Source: Salipiger aestuarii (lineage in GTDB: Bacteria; Pseudomonadota; Alphaproteobacteria; Rhodobacterales; Rhodobacteraceae). From it: 64,000 nucleotides of DNA. Positions 8,638-16,911 of the stretch are shown one piece after another. Under the pieces are notes generated by a model. That model was not told the DNA's origin. It saw nothing but the letters and a program-made list of their open reading frames with translations, and ran no database searches. The translations under genes and the position numbers were made by a program. The stretch spans positions 1 to 64,000 of the forward strand of contig NZ_QLMG01000023.1 of NCBI RefSeq assembly GCF_003259905.1. The letters are read 5' to 3'. Each line of letters begins with the position of its first letter. The stretch's first letter is position 1.

Positions 8638-9660
8638 GTGGCAGACGACGCAACACGTCCGTTGACCCTGAGAGATGTGTCCGAGGCCTCCGGTGTTTCG
8701 GAAATGACGGTCAGCCGGGTCCTGCGCAATCGCGGGGACGTGTCCGAAGCCACTCGTGCCAAGGTTCTTCAGGCCGCAAAGGAGCTAGGATACGTGCCGA
8801 ACAAGATTGCAGGAGCGTTGGCCAGCCAGCGCGTGAACCTCGTTGCCGTCATCATTCCTTCGATGCGCAACATGGTCTTTCCCGAGGTCATGGCCGGGAT
8901 CTCGTCCGTGCTTGAGGATACCGAGCTTCAGCCCGTGGTCGGTGTGACCGATTACATCCCCGAAAAGGAAGAGCGTGTCCTGTACGAAATGCTGTCGTGG
9001 CGTCCTTCTGGCATCATCATCGCCGGGATCGAACACAGCGAGGCGTCCAAGGCCATGCTCAAGGCGTCGGGCATCCCGGTGATCGAGATCATGGATACCG
9101 ACGGCACCCCCATCGACACCGCCGTGGGCATTTCCCATCGCCGTGCGGGCCGCGAGATGGCGAACGCCATTCTGCGGGCCGGGTATCAGAAGATCGGCTT
9201 TCTCGGCACCAAGATGCCGCTGGACTATCGCGCGCGCAAACGCTTCGAAGGTTTTACCGAGGCGCTCGCCAAGGGCGGGGTCGAGATCGCGGCACAGGAA
9301 TTCTATTCCGGCGGATCGGCACTGGCCAAGGGACGCGAGATGACCGCGGCGCTGCTGCGGCAGGAACCCGAACTGGATTTCATCTACTATTCCAACGACA
9401 TGATCGGCGCGGGTGGTTTGCTGTACCTGCTGGAACAGGGACGCAACATTCCCGGCGATATCGGGCTTGCGGGCTTCAACGGGGTCGAACTGCTTCAGGG
9501 ACTGCCCAAGAAGCTGGCGACGATGGATGCCTGCCGCACCGAGATCGGCGTGAAGGCGGCCGAAATCATCGCCGCGCGGGTCAACGACCCCAACGCGGCC
9601 TTCGACAAGATCATCGAGATGACGCCCAAGATCGCCTACGGCGATACGCTGCGCCGCTGA
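8638..9660 (+). CDS. LacI family transcriptional regulator (GntR/IdnR-like)
   Basis: Repressor of 340 residues, the usual LacI length. The N-terminal helix-turn-helix (LTLRDVSEASGVSEMTVSRV) and hinge helix (ELGYVPNKIAGALAS) are clear. The rest is a periplasmic-binding-protein-like sugar-sensing core. The sequence style (GVSEMTVSRVLR, RRAGREMA, GFNG near the end) resembles the gluconate-type branch of LacI. The GTG at 8638 is chosen because GAGGAGG lies eight bases upstream and the helix-turn-helix starts just after. No sugar catabolic genes adjoin it, so the target is unknown. It converges with the Crp/Fnr gene, with four bases between the stops. Confidence 0.9.
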   Translation: MADDATRPLTLRDVSEASGVSEMTVSRVLRNRGDVSEATRAKVLQAAKELGYVPNKIAGALASQRVNLVAVIIPSMRNMVFPEVMAGISSVLEDTELQPVVGVTDYIPEKEERVLYEMLSWRPSGIIIAGIEHSEASKAMLKASGIPVIEIMDTDGTPIDTAVGISHRRAGREMANAILRAGYQKIGFLGTKMPLDYRARKRFEGFTEALAKGGVEIAAQEFYSGGSALAKGREMTAALLRQEPELDFIYYSNDMIGAGGLLYLLEQGRNIPGDIGLAGFNGVELLQGLPKKLATMDACRTEIGVKAAEIIAARVNDPNAAFDKIIEMTPKIAYGDTLRR

Positions 9661-9664
9661 GCCC

Positions 9665-10396
9665 TCACAGGTAGGGGCGTTTCTGCACCGACTCCAGCTC
9701 GGCCACGGCAAGCTGCGCAAGGGCTTCTGGATCGGGCACGCTCAGCTCGCGGTTGGCCCAATCCGCAACACCTTTTGCGCGCAGCTTTGCCAGCGTCTTG
9801 TTGGTGTGGACAAGCGACAGCCCCAGCGCATCCGCAAGGTCCTGCTGGCGGAACGGCAGCGGCACCCGCGCGTCGCTGCCGATTCCCAGCCCCCGAAGCC
9901 GCTGGTACAGCCGCAGCAAGGCCCAGGCCACACGCTCCGTGCCGGTGCGCTGGCCGATGGTGGTGATGGTTTCGCCCAGAAAATGTTCTTCGGCAGCGGC
10001 GATCCAGGTCAGATCGTAACCCAGTTCGGGCTGCGTCCGGTATAGCGACCAGATGTCTTCACGTCGAAAGACGCAGAGCCGCATGGCTGTAACCGCTTCG
10101 ATCGAATGGTTCATTTCCCCCATGACGCTGGCCTGAAGCCCCAGCAGATCCCCCGGCATGACAAAGTTTATCACCTGCCGCCGCCCGTCCGGCAGCGATT
10201 TGTCGCGCAGGCCCATACCCTCAAGCACCGTGTAGAATTGTGGCGCGCTGGACCCTTCCAGCAGGATCTGCGTGCCCGCCTCGACCGCCATTTCCCCGGC
10301 GCGGAATTTCGTCAGAAACCTGCGGTGCTCTTCGGTGTGCTGCATCAGTGTTTCGCACTTGGACAGCGGGCAGGCGCGGCAAGAAACGGTTTTCAT
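9665..10396 (-). CDS. Crp/Fnr family transcriptional regulator
   Basis: cAMP-receptor/FNR-type regulator of about 243 residues. Cysteines at residues 6, 9 and 14 (SCRACPLSKC) and one more near residue 105 recall an Fe-S binding FNR, but the spacing differs from canonical FNR, so redox sensing is not certain. A cyclic-nucleotide-type beta barrel follows (RRQVINFVMPGDLLGL) and a C-terminal Crp helix-turn-helix (RQQDLADALGLSLVHTNKTLAKLR). Two starts are possible: ATG at 10396 (MKTVSC) or ATG at 10423, which has AAAGGG upstream. It is divergent from a receiver-like protein gene. Confidence 0.87.
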   Translation of the reverse strand: MKTVSCRACPLSKCETLMQHTEEHRRFLTKFRAGEMAVEAGTQILLEGSSAPQFYTVLEGMGLRDKSLPDGRRQVINFVMPGDLLGLQASVMGEMNHSIEAVTAMRLCVFRREDIWSLYRTQPELGYDLTWIAAAEEHFLGETITTIGQRTGTERVAWALLRLYQRLRGLGIGSDARVPLPFRQQDLADALGLSLVHTNKTLAKLRAKGVADWANRELSVPDPEALAQLAVAELESVQKRPYL

Positions 10397-10464
10397 CAAA
10401 AATCCAGTCGGCCGGTATGTCATAGTTTAATGCCCTTTCGTCCGATTCGTTCCAATACACCCTC

Positions 10465-10842
10465 ATGGCTACGAAGAAGATAGAAATGCACGATACGACG
10501 GCCCTGAACCCGACTTTTCTGATCTGGATCACCGATATGATCGTCGCCGAGGATGTGTCTGGCATCCTGCTGGACGCGTGTCCGCAGGCCAGGGTCCTGT
10601 GCGCGGAGTCGCCCGAAAGCGCCCCGCCCCAGCTGACGCCCGATTGCGGGCCGCTCGTGGCCATTGTGCAGATGGCGCCCGAAGCGGTGAGGGACACCCC
10701 CCTGGGGCAGGCGCTGACGCGGGCCGGAGCGCGGATCGTTCTTTTGGGCAACGCAGCCGAAGAACGCGGACAGGCCGCGGGGTTTGCCGTTCTGGAGCGC
10801 CCGTTCCGGTCGATGGATCTGCTGGCGCTGATCGCGGACTAA
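10465..10842 (+). CDS. Receiver-like (response regulator REC fold) protein
   Basis: Protein of 125 residues with no output domain. The pattern of hydrophobic strands and the C-terminal LERPFRSMDLLALI resemble the last strand and helix of a degenerate receiver domain, where Lys-Pro-Phe would be usual. The phospho-acceptor Asp is not clear: DACPQA and TPDCG are the only nearby acidic positions. It may therefore act without phosphorylation. It is divergent from the Crp/Fnr gene by about 70 bases, suggesting a common control region. The start could also be the ATG at 10486. Confidence 0.65.
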   Translation: MATKKIEMHDTTALNPTFLIWITDMIVAEDVSGILLDACPQARVLCAESPESAPPQLTPDCGPLVAIVQMAPEAVRDTPLGQALTRAGARIVLLGNAAEERGQAAGFAVLERPFRSMDLLALIAD

Positions 10843-10997
10843 GCAAGGGCGATCAACTTTCATCGGGCTGACATGGCGCTGTCATACCGCGCCTTTAGGC
10901 TGCGCCTTGTCTCGCAGGTAACCAGTGAGATTTTTCCAGCCGCGTCCCCGAAGCCGCAGGCTCGCATCATTTCAAAGACCTCTTTCAGAACGCATAC

Positions 10998-11019
10998 GGG
11001 GTGGCCTGCCGGTCACCCC
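10998..11019. terminator. Hairpin between receiver gene and ABC operon end
   Basis: GGGGTG and CACCCC pair across a short loop with an almost matched inner extension, followed on the plus strand by GCTTTCGT. It lies between two convergent genes and could end transcription from either side. The T-run is poor. Confidence 0.4.
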
Positions 11020-11038
11020 GCTTTCGTATCACACGGGC

Positions 11039-12028
11039 TTATTGCAGCGCCGCGTCGGTGATGGCGTGGGTCCAGGCGGCCTCGCCCGGATTCGCGGTAA
11101 TCACCGGATCGGCGCCGGCGGACAGCAGCACATCGACCGTGCGGTCGAAATCCGCCGGATCAAGCGCACCGTTTGACCCTGCGGTCAGCTTGGCGACCTC
11201 GCCCATCATGCGTTTCTGGTGCTTTTCGGTCTGCGCCCCGGTGTCGTCATTTTCCAGCACGATCTCGGCGGCCTCGTCGGGGTTGGATTCGGCGTATTTC
11301 CAGCCCTTCATCGACGCACGCACAAAGCGCGTCAGCTTGTCGACCATCTCGGGGTCGTCGAGGTTGTCTTCGGTGGTGTAAAGCCCGTCTTCAAGGGTCG
11401 AAATCCCCTCGTCCTCGTATTTCATCACCACGAGGTCTTCCGGCGTCAGCCCCGCGTCGATGACCTGCCAATATTCGTTGTAGGTCATGGTGGTGGCGCA
11501 ATCGACCTGCTTTTGCAGCAGCGGGTCGACGTTGAAGTTGATCTTCTGGATGGTCACGCCGCCTTCGGACCCGTCGGTGGCATAGCCCAGTTTCGACATC
11601 CAGGAATACAGCGGCAGCTCGTTGCCAAAGAACCAGGTGCCCAGCGTGTGGCCGGGGAAATCGGCGGGGGTTTCCACGCCGTTTTCCTTGAGACAGGTCA
11701 GCATCAGGCCGGACGATTTGAACGGCTGCGCGATATTGACGATGGGCGCACCGTTTTCGCGTGCCGCCAGCGCCGAGGGCAGCCAGTCGACCATCACATC
11801 CGCGCCGCCGCCCAGCAGCACCTGCACCGGGGCGATATCGGGGCCACCCGGCTTGATGGTCACGTCCAGGTCCTCTTCGTCATAGAACCCCTTTTCGGCA
11901 GCCACATAATAGCCCGCGAACTGCGCCTGCGTCACCCATTTGAGCTGAAGCGTCAGCTCGTCGGCGGCCTGGGCGGTGCCTGCTGCCAGTGTCAGCGCGG
12001 CAACGGCGGAAAGCTTGAAGGTGGTCAT
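11039..12028 (-). CDS. ABC transporter substrate-binding protein, NMT1/ThiY family
   Basis: Periplasmic binding protein of 329 residues with a Sec signal peptide ending TAQAAD near residue 22. The family signature LQLKWVTQAQFAGYYVAAEKG at residues 28-48 (LKW..QAQFAGYY) is typical of NMT1/THI5-like proteins that bind pyrimidine or pyrimidine-like ligands. It is the last gene of the operon that starts with hyuC. Together with the two permeases and the ATPase upstream it makes a complete ABC importer. Given the dihydropyrimidinase and beta-ureidopropionase genes in the operon, uracil, thymine or a dihydropyrimidine is the likely cargo (inference). Confidence 0.88.
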   Translation of the reverse strand: MTTFKLSAVAALTLAAGTAQAADELTLQLKWVTQAQFAGYYVAAEKGFYDEEDLDVTIKPGGPDIAPVQVLLGGGADVMVDWLPSALAARENGAPIVNIAQPFKSSGLMLTCLKENGVETPADFPGHTLGTWFFGNELPLYSWMSKLGYATDGSEGGVTIQKINFNVDPLLQKQVDCATTMTYNEYWQVIDAGLTPEDLVVMKYEDEGISTLEDGLYTTEDNLDDPEMVDKLTRFVRASMKGWKYAESNPDEAAEIVLENDDTGAQTEKHQKRMMGEVAKLTAGSNGALDPADFDRTVDVLLSAGADPVITANPGEAAWTHAITDAALQ

Positions 12029-12055
12029 GGTCGTCTCCCTGTTTTGTTATTCGTT

Positions 12056-12985
12056 CTATCCCCGGCCCCGTTGCGACGGATGCCAGAAGGTCATGCGTTT
12101 TTCGATCAGTGCGATCGCGCCGTAAAAGGCCGACCCGGTAATGGCCGCCACCACGATTTCAGCCCAGACAAGATCCAGCGCAAGCAGCCCCACGCTGGTG
12201 GAAATGCGAAAGCCCATGCCCCGGATCGGAGAGCCGAAAAATTCGGCAACGATGGCCCCGATCAGCGCCAGAGTGCTGGCGATCTTGAGCCCGTTGAAGA
12301 TAAACGGCAGCGCGGCGGGCAGGCGCAGCTTGACCAGCCCGGACCAGTATCCTGCGGCGTAGGTCCGCATCAGGTCGCGCTGCATCGGCTCGGTCGCGCG
12401 CAGCCCCTCGACCGCGTTCACCAGCATCGGAAAGAACACCATGACCACGACGACCGCCGCCTTGGACTGCCAGTCGAAGCCAAACCACATCACAAGGATG
12501 GGCGCGATGCCGATCACCGGCAGCGCGGCGACGAAATTACCCACCGGCAGCAGCCCACGACGCAGGAAATCGAACCGGTCCACGATTACGGCGGTCACCA
12601 GCGCGGCGATACAGCCGATTGCATAGCCCGACAACGCGCCCTTGATGACGGTCTGCACGAAATCCTCCCACAGGATCGACACCGAGGTCGCGATCTTCGC
12701 GGCGATGGCGGTGGGCGGCGGCAGGATGACGCCCGAAACGCCGTAACCGCGCACGGCGATTTCCCACATCACCAGGATCGTGCCCCCCAGCACCAGCGGG
12801 GCGATACCGGCCGCCGCGCCGCCAACCCGGCCCACCAGCCAGATGTTGCACGCGGTGCCCGCGATCCACACCGCAAAGACCAGCGCGGTGACAAGCGCGC
12901 CCTGGCCGCCCAGCGTCAGCGCGGCCAGCGCCGTCAGCAGAACCCCCAGCGCCGCCTCGGCCAGGATGATCGGTGGCAGCGTCAT
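12056..12985 (-). CDS. ABC transporter permease (pyrimidine-type importer)
   Basis: Inner-membrane permease of 309 residues with a binding-protein-dependent transport domain. The EAA-like loop (GLRATEPMQRDLMRTYAAG near residues 205-225, then LRLPAALPFIF) that docks the ATPase is visible. The N-terminal about 80 residues add extra hydrophobic helices before the core. Its ATG at 12985 overlaps the stop of the other permease gene in an ATGA arrangement, so they are translationally coupled. It should form a heterodimer with that permease. Confidence 0.87.
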   Translation of the reverse strand: MTLPPIILAEAALGVLLTALAALTLGGQGALVTALVFAVWIAGTACNIWLVGRVGGAAAGIAPLVLGGTILVMWEIAVRGYGVSGVILPPPTAIAAKIATSVSILWEDFVQTVIKGALSGYAIGCIAALVTAVIVDRFDFLRRGLLPVGNFVAALPVIGIAPILVMWFGFDWQSKAAVVVVMVFFPMLVNAVEGLRATEPMQRDLMRTYAAGYWSGLVKLRLPAALPFIFNGLKIASTLALIGAIVAEFFGSPIRGMGFRISTSVGLLALDLVWAEIVVAAITGSAFYGAIALIEKRMTFWHPSQRGRG

Positions 12986-13845
12986 CGGTCCAGCCCCATC
13001 CGTTTCAGGGTCGCGCGCTGGATCAGCCCGATCAGCCCGACCGCCGCCGCTGCCACGGCTGCCGCCATGAACAGCGCCGACCAGATCTGAATGGTCTGAC
13101 CGTAATAGCTGCCCGCCAGCAGGCGCGCCCCAAGGCCGGCAACCGCGCCTGTCGGCAACTCTCCGACGATGGCGCCGACAAGGCTGGCGGCCATGGCGAT
13201 CTTGAGCGACGCGAACAGGTAGGGCATCGACGCGGGCAGGCGCAGCCTTGCAAATTCCTGCGCGCCGCTCGCGTTCCAGGTGCGCATCTGATCCAGTTCC
13301 ATCCGTGACGGCGACCGCAGCCCTTTGACCATGCCCACCACGATGGGAAAGAACGACAGGTACATTGAAATCAGCGCCTTGGGCAAAAGCCCCGAGACTC
13401 CGACCGCGTTCAGCACCACGATAATCATCGGCGCGATGGCAAGGATCGGGATGGTCTGGCTGGCGATCACCCACGGCATGACGCTGCGATCCATCACCCG
13501 GCTGTAGACGATCCCGACCGCCAGCGAGATCCCCAGCACGGTGCCCAGTCCGAACCCCGCCAGCGTCGCGCTGAGCGTGACCCAGGCGTGATAGACAAGG
13601 CTGCGCTTGGACGTCACCTTCTTGAGCGCGACGGTGTTCCACAGCTCGACCACGATCTGATGCGGCGCGGGCAGCTTGGGCTTGTCCTGCGCCCAGGTGT
13701 CGGCGATCAGCTGCGGCGTGGTCATGGTGCGGTCCTGCCGCGCCGCCATGTCCAGCGCCCATTGCTTGTTGAGCTGAAACGCCGATGCGTACCAGACCAC
13801 CAGCAGCGCAAGGATCACCGTCAGCACAGGCAGGATGTTCTTCAT
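12982..13845 (-). CDS. ABC transporter permease (pyrimidine-type importer)
   Basis: Permease of about 287 residues with an N-terminal helix, a charged segment of roughly 60 residues and a C-terminal transport domain. The coupling loop GLRSPSRMELDQMRTWNASG and LRLPASMPYLFASLKIA is clear. The ATG at 13845 overlaps the stop of the acetyltransferase gene (ATGA); a GTG three codons upstream is also possible. Partner of the permease encoded next. Confidence 0.87.
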   Translation of the reverse strand: MKNILPVLTVILALLVVWYASAFQLNKQWALDMAARQDRTMTTPQLIADTWAQDKPKLPAPHQIVVELWNTVALKKVTSKRSLVYHAWVTLSATLAGFGLGTVLGISLAVGIVYSRVMDRSVMPWVIASQTIPILAIAPMIIVVLNAVGVSGLLPKALISMYLSFFPIVVGMVKGLRSPSRMELDQMRTWNASGAQEFARLRLPASMPYLFASLKIAMAASLVGAIVGELPTGAVAGLGARLLAGSYYGQTIQIWSALFMAAAVAAAAVGLIGLIQRATLKRMGLDR

Positions 13846-14276
13846 GCGCGCCACTCCATGCGGATTTCCGGCACGGTTTCGGGGGGCTCGGGGGGCAGCG
13901 CCTGTCCCACCTGCACAAAGCCTTCGCGCCGATAGAACCGCTGCGCCGCCTCGTTCGGCACATGGGTGTAAAGATGCAGCGTCCCGCGCCCAGGCTTTGC
14001 CGCATCCAGCAGCGCCTTGCCCAGCCCCGCCCCCGGCCGCGATGTATACAGCGCCGAAACCTTGCCCTCGGCAGGATCGACCGAGACATAGCCTTCGACC
14101 GGATCGCCGATCACCCAGACCTCGCGCGCGTCCCAGACATCGCGGAAGAAGCCTTCGATCTGCTCGGGCGTGAAAAGGCGCGGGAACCAGTCGGTGCGGT
14201 CGATCCAGCCGTTGATGACGAAGGCACAGGCCGGGATATCCCCGGGGGCGGCGCGCCGGACCTCAATCATAGGCAT
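13842..14276 (-). CDS. GNAT family N-acetyltransferase inside the ABC operon
   Basis: Acetyltransferase of 144 residues. The acetyl-CoA binding region is the RPGAGLGKALLDAAK stretch near residue 80, a variant of the R/Q-x-x-G-x-G/A motif, followed by LYTHVPNEAAQRFYRREGF, the usual GNAT ending. It lies between the ATPase and permease genes and overlaps both (14 bases with the ATPase, ATGA with the permease), so it is co-translated with the transporter. Its substrate is unknown. A product of pyrimidine breakdown such as a beta-amino acid is one idea (inference). Confidence 0.82.
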   Translation of the reverse strand: MPMIEVRRAAPGDIPACAFVINGWIDRTDWFPRLFTPEQIEGFFRDVWDAREVWVIGDPVEGYVSVDPAEGKVSALYTSRPGAGLGKALLDAAKPGRGTLHLYTHVPNEAAQRFYRREGFVQVGQALPPEPPETVPEIRMEWRA

Positions 14277-15069
14277 GACCCGCCCGCAGCCCGTCCCGCA
14301 CCCGGTGCGCGATGGCCAGAAACTCGGGTGAATCGCGAATGCCCAGCGGTCGCTCGCGTGGCAGGGTGCTTTCGATCACGTCGGTGATCCGGCCGGGGCG
14401 TGGAGACATCACCACGATCCTGGTCGACAGGTACACCGCTTCGGGGATCGAATGGGTGACGAAACAGATAGTCTTTTGCGTGCGTGCCCACAGCGCCAGA
14501 AGCTGTTCATTGAGGTGATCGCGCACGATTTCATCAAGCGCGCCGAAGGGTTCGTCCATCAACAGGATCTGCGCCTCGAACGCGAGCGCCCGCGCGATCG
14601 ACGCGCGCTGCTGCATCCCCCCCGACAATTGCCAGGGATATTTCTTTTCGAACCCGGCAAGATCGACCAGTTCGAGCACCTCAGCCACCTTCTTGGCCTG
14701 CGCGGCCCGATCATAGCCCATGATTTCCAGCGGCAGACGGATATTGCCGCCGATGGTGCGCCACGGATACAGCCCGGCGGCCTGAAACACATAGCCGTAG
14801 GCACGATTCTTGCGCGCCACCTCGGGCAGGACTCCGTTGACCAGAATCGCCCCCGAAGTCGGCTGTTCAAGGTCCGCCATGACGCGCAGAAACGTGGTCT
14901 TGCCACAGCCGGACGGGCCGATGAACGACACGAAATCGCCCTTCTCGACCTTGAGGTCCACGTCTTTCAGCGCATGCACCGGGCCATCGCCGGTCTGGAA
15001 CGTCAGGTTCAGCTTGCTGGCTTCGATCACGGTGCGATGCGCGATCTCCGGCTTGCGTTCAGGGATCAT
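14263..15069 (-). CDS. ABC transporter ATP-binding protein (pyrimidine-type importer)
   Basis: ATPase of 268 residues in the nitrate/taurine/thiamin-precursor subfamily. Walker A is GPSGCGKTT near residue 52, Q-loop FQAAGLYPW near 95, signature LSGGMQQR near 145, and Walker B ILLMDEPFGALDE near 168, followed by THS. It powers the importer formed with the two permeases. It lies 63 bases after hydA in the same operon. Confidence 0.92.
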   Translation of the reverse strand: MIPERKPEIAHRTVIEASKLNLTFQTGDGPVHALKDVDLKVEKGDFVSFIGPSGCGKTTFLRVMADLEQPTSGAILVNGVLPEVARKNRAYGYVFQAAGLYPWRTIGGNIRLPLEIMGYDRAAQAKKVAEVLELVDLAGFEKKYPWQLSGGMQQRASIARALAFEAQILLMDEPFGALDEIVRDHLNEQLLALWARTQKTICFVTHSIPEAVYLSTRIVVMSPRPGRITDVIESTLPRERPLGIRDSPEFLAIAHRVRDGLRAGHAYD

Positions 15070-15132
15070 GTTTGCGTCCGGCCCCGCAAGCTTGCCGTTC
15101 CGCCGCTCCTTCGGGCTGCTCGCATGGACACC

Positions 15133-16587
15133 TCAGACCCCGCTTGCCGGAATGCCCGTACGCTCAACGGCGCGCGGCGCGGTCAGCGCCTTCCATGACG
15201 ACAGCGCCGTGTTCACAGCGCCCGAGGCGGGGCGTTTCACGAACTGGCCATGGCCCTCGGCGGGTTTCAGATCGCCATCCATCACCGCCACGCGCCCGCG
15301 CGTCAGCACAAAACGCGGCAGGCCCTTGACCTCCTTGCCCTCGAACACGTTGTAATCAATCGCCGATTGCTGGGATGCCGCCGTGATCGTCTTGGTCTTT
15401 TCGGGGTCAAGCACCACCAGGTCCGCATCCGCCCCGACCAAAACCGCGCCCTTGCGCGGGTAGCAGTTGAGGATCTTGGCGATATTGGTCGAGGTCACCG
15501 CGACGAATTCTTCCTTCGTCAGCCGCCCCGTGCCGACGCCATAGGTCCACAGCATCGGAATGCGGTCTTCCAGCCCGCCAGTGCCATTGGGGATCTTGGT
15601 GAAATCGCCCACGCCATAGCGCTTCTGGTCGGTGGTAAAGGCACAGTGATCGGTCGCCACACAGGACAGCGACCCCGACGCAAGCCCGTTCCACAGGCTG
15701 TCCTGGTGCATCTTGTTGCGAAACGGCGGAGACATCACGCGGCGCGCCGCATGATCCCAGTCCTTGTCGAAATATTCGGACTCGTCCAGCGTCAGATGCT
15801 GGATCAGGGGCTCGCCCCAGACCCGCTTGCCCATCATCCGGGCCCGGCGGATCGCCTCGTGACTGTCCTCACAGCTGACATGCACCACATACAGCGGCAC
15901 CCCGGCCATGTCGGCAATCATGATGGCGCGGTTGGTCGCCTCACCCTCGACCTGCGGGGGACGCGAATAAGCGTGCCCCTCGGGGCCGTTGTTGCCCTCG
16001 GCGAGCAGGCGGGCCGACAATTCCGCCACCACGTCGCCGTTTTCCGCATGCACCAGCGGGATCGCGCCCAGTTCGGCGCAGCGCCTGAACGAAGCATAAA
16101 GCTCATCGTCGTTCACCATCAGCGAGCCCTTATAGGCCATGAAATGCTTGAAGGTGGTGATGCCGCGCTCTTTGACGACGGTTTCCATCTCGTTCCAGAT
16201 CTTTTCGGACCAGGACGTGATCGCCATGTGAAAGCTGTAGTCGCAATGCGCGCGGGTCGATTTGTTGTCCCACATCTGCAACGCGTCCAGCAGCCCCTGG
16301 TCGGGCGAGGGCAGCGCGAAATCCACCACCATCGTGGTGCCCCCCGCCAGCGCGGCGCGCGTGCCGCTTTCGAAATCATCGCTCGAATAGGTGCCCATGA
16401 ACGGCATTTCCAGATGCGTATGTGGGTCGATCCCGCCGGGCATGACGTAGCAGCCCGAGGCATCCAGAACCTCGTCCCCCTTCAGATCCGGGCCGATCCC
16501 GATGATCTTGCCGCCCTCGACAAGAACATCCGCGACATAGCTGTAATCCGCCGTGACGACCGTGCCGCCCTTGATGACAGTGGTCAT
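15133..16587 (-). CDS. hydA: Dihydropyrimidinase (D-hydantoinase)
   Basis: Cyclic amidohydrolase of 484 residues that opens dihydrouracil or dihydrothymine to the N-carbamoyl beta-amino acid, step two of reductive pyrimidine breakdown. Metal ligands are visible: the HTH of DPHTHLEM near residue 58, the lysine to be carboxylated in HFMAYKG near 148, VHAENGD near 180, VVHVSCEDSHEA near 235, and the Asp of VATDHCAF near 312. The ATG at 16587 follows GGGAG; an alternative GTG four codons earlier would sit on that site. The neighbours hyuC and an importer fit the pathway. Confidence 0.93.
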   Translation of the reverse strand: MTTVIKGGTVVTADYSYVADVLVEGGKIIGIGPDLKGDEVLDASGCYVMPGGIDPHTHLEMPFMGTYSSDDFESGTRAALAGGTTMVVDFALPSPDQGLLDALQMWDNKSTRAHCDYSFHMAITSWSEKIWNEMETVVKERGITTFKHFMAYKGSLMVNDDELYASFRRCAELGAIPLVHAENGDVVAELSARLLAEGNNGPEGHAYSRPPQVEGEATNRAIMIADMAGVPLYVVHVSCEDSHEAIRRARMMGKRVWGEPLIQHLTLDESEYFDKDWDHAARRVMSPPFRNKMHQDSLWNGLASGSLSCVATDHCAFTTDQKRYGVGDFTKIPNGTGGLEDRIPMLWTYGVGTGRLTKEEFVAVTSTNIAKILNCYPRKGAVLVGADADLVVLDPEKTKTITAASQQSAIDYNVFEGKEVKGLPRFVLTRGRVAVMDGDLKPAEGHGQFVKRPASGAVNTALSSWKALTAPRAVERTGIPASGV

Positions 16588-16602
16588 TTTGTTTCGCACT
16601 CC

Positions 16603-16911
16603 CTATGCATCATCATCTATAGGCTCGCCTGCCGCTTCGGGCTCATCAGCATCGATATCAATCACCAAGCCGACCGAGACCAGCGCACGACCAGGCATCA
16701 TCCGAATCGCCGAACCTGGATGGCGAACAATGAAATCGGCCGCGTCCTCCAGTCTTTCGAAGGCTACCTCTTCCTGCAGCGTGTTCTTTTCGCGCCCCGC
16801 CACTTCATACCGGTATGCAGGAAAGACCCGATACCGAGCGGGGGCACCATTTCGATATGGAAACTTAATCGCGATCTGTTGAGGATCTGAATCCGTTCGA
16901 AAAATCTTCAT
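16603..16911 (-). CDS. Small conserved-type protein of unknown function in the pyrimidine operon
   Basis: Protein of 102 residues that I do not recognise. It has no signal peptide or membrane helix. The N-terminal half is basic and aromatic (YRVFPAYRYEVAGREK), the middle has EEVAFERLEDAADFIVRHPGSAIRM, and the C-terminus is strongly acidic (IDIDADEPEAAGEPIDDDA). Its ATG overlaps the hyuC stop (ATGA) and it ends 15 bases before hydA, so it is firmly in the operon and translationally coupled. A role as an accessory or regulatory partner of the two hydrolases is possible but unproven. Confidence 0.72.
   Translation of the reverse strand: MKIFRTDSDPQQIAIKFPYRNGAPARYRVFPAYRYEVAGREKNTLQEEVAFERLEDAADFIVRHPGSAIRMMPGRALVSVGLVIDIDADEPEAAGEPIDDDA

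Noticed and set aside
12056..14089. One 677-codon frame spanning the permease region on the minus strand
   Set aside because: Only its last 309 codons code for the permease. The first part runs through the acetyltransferase and other permease genes in the wrong frame.
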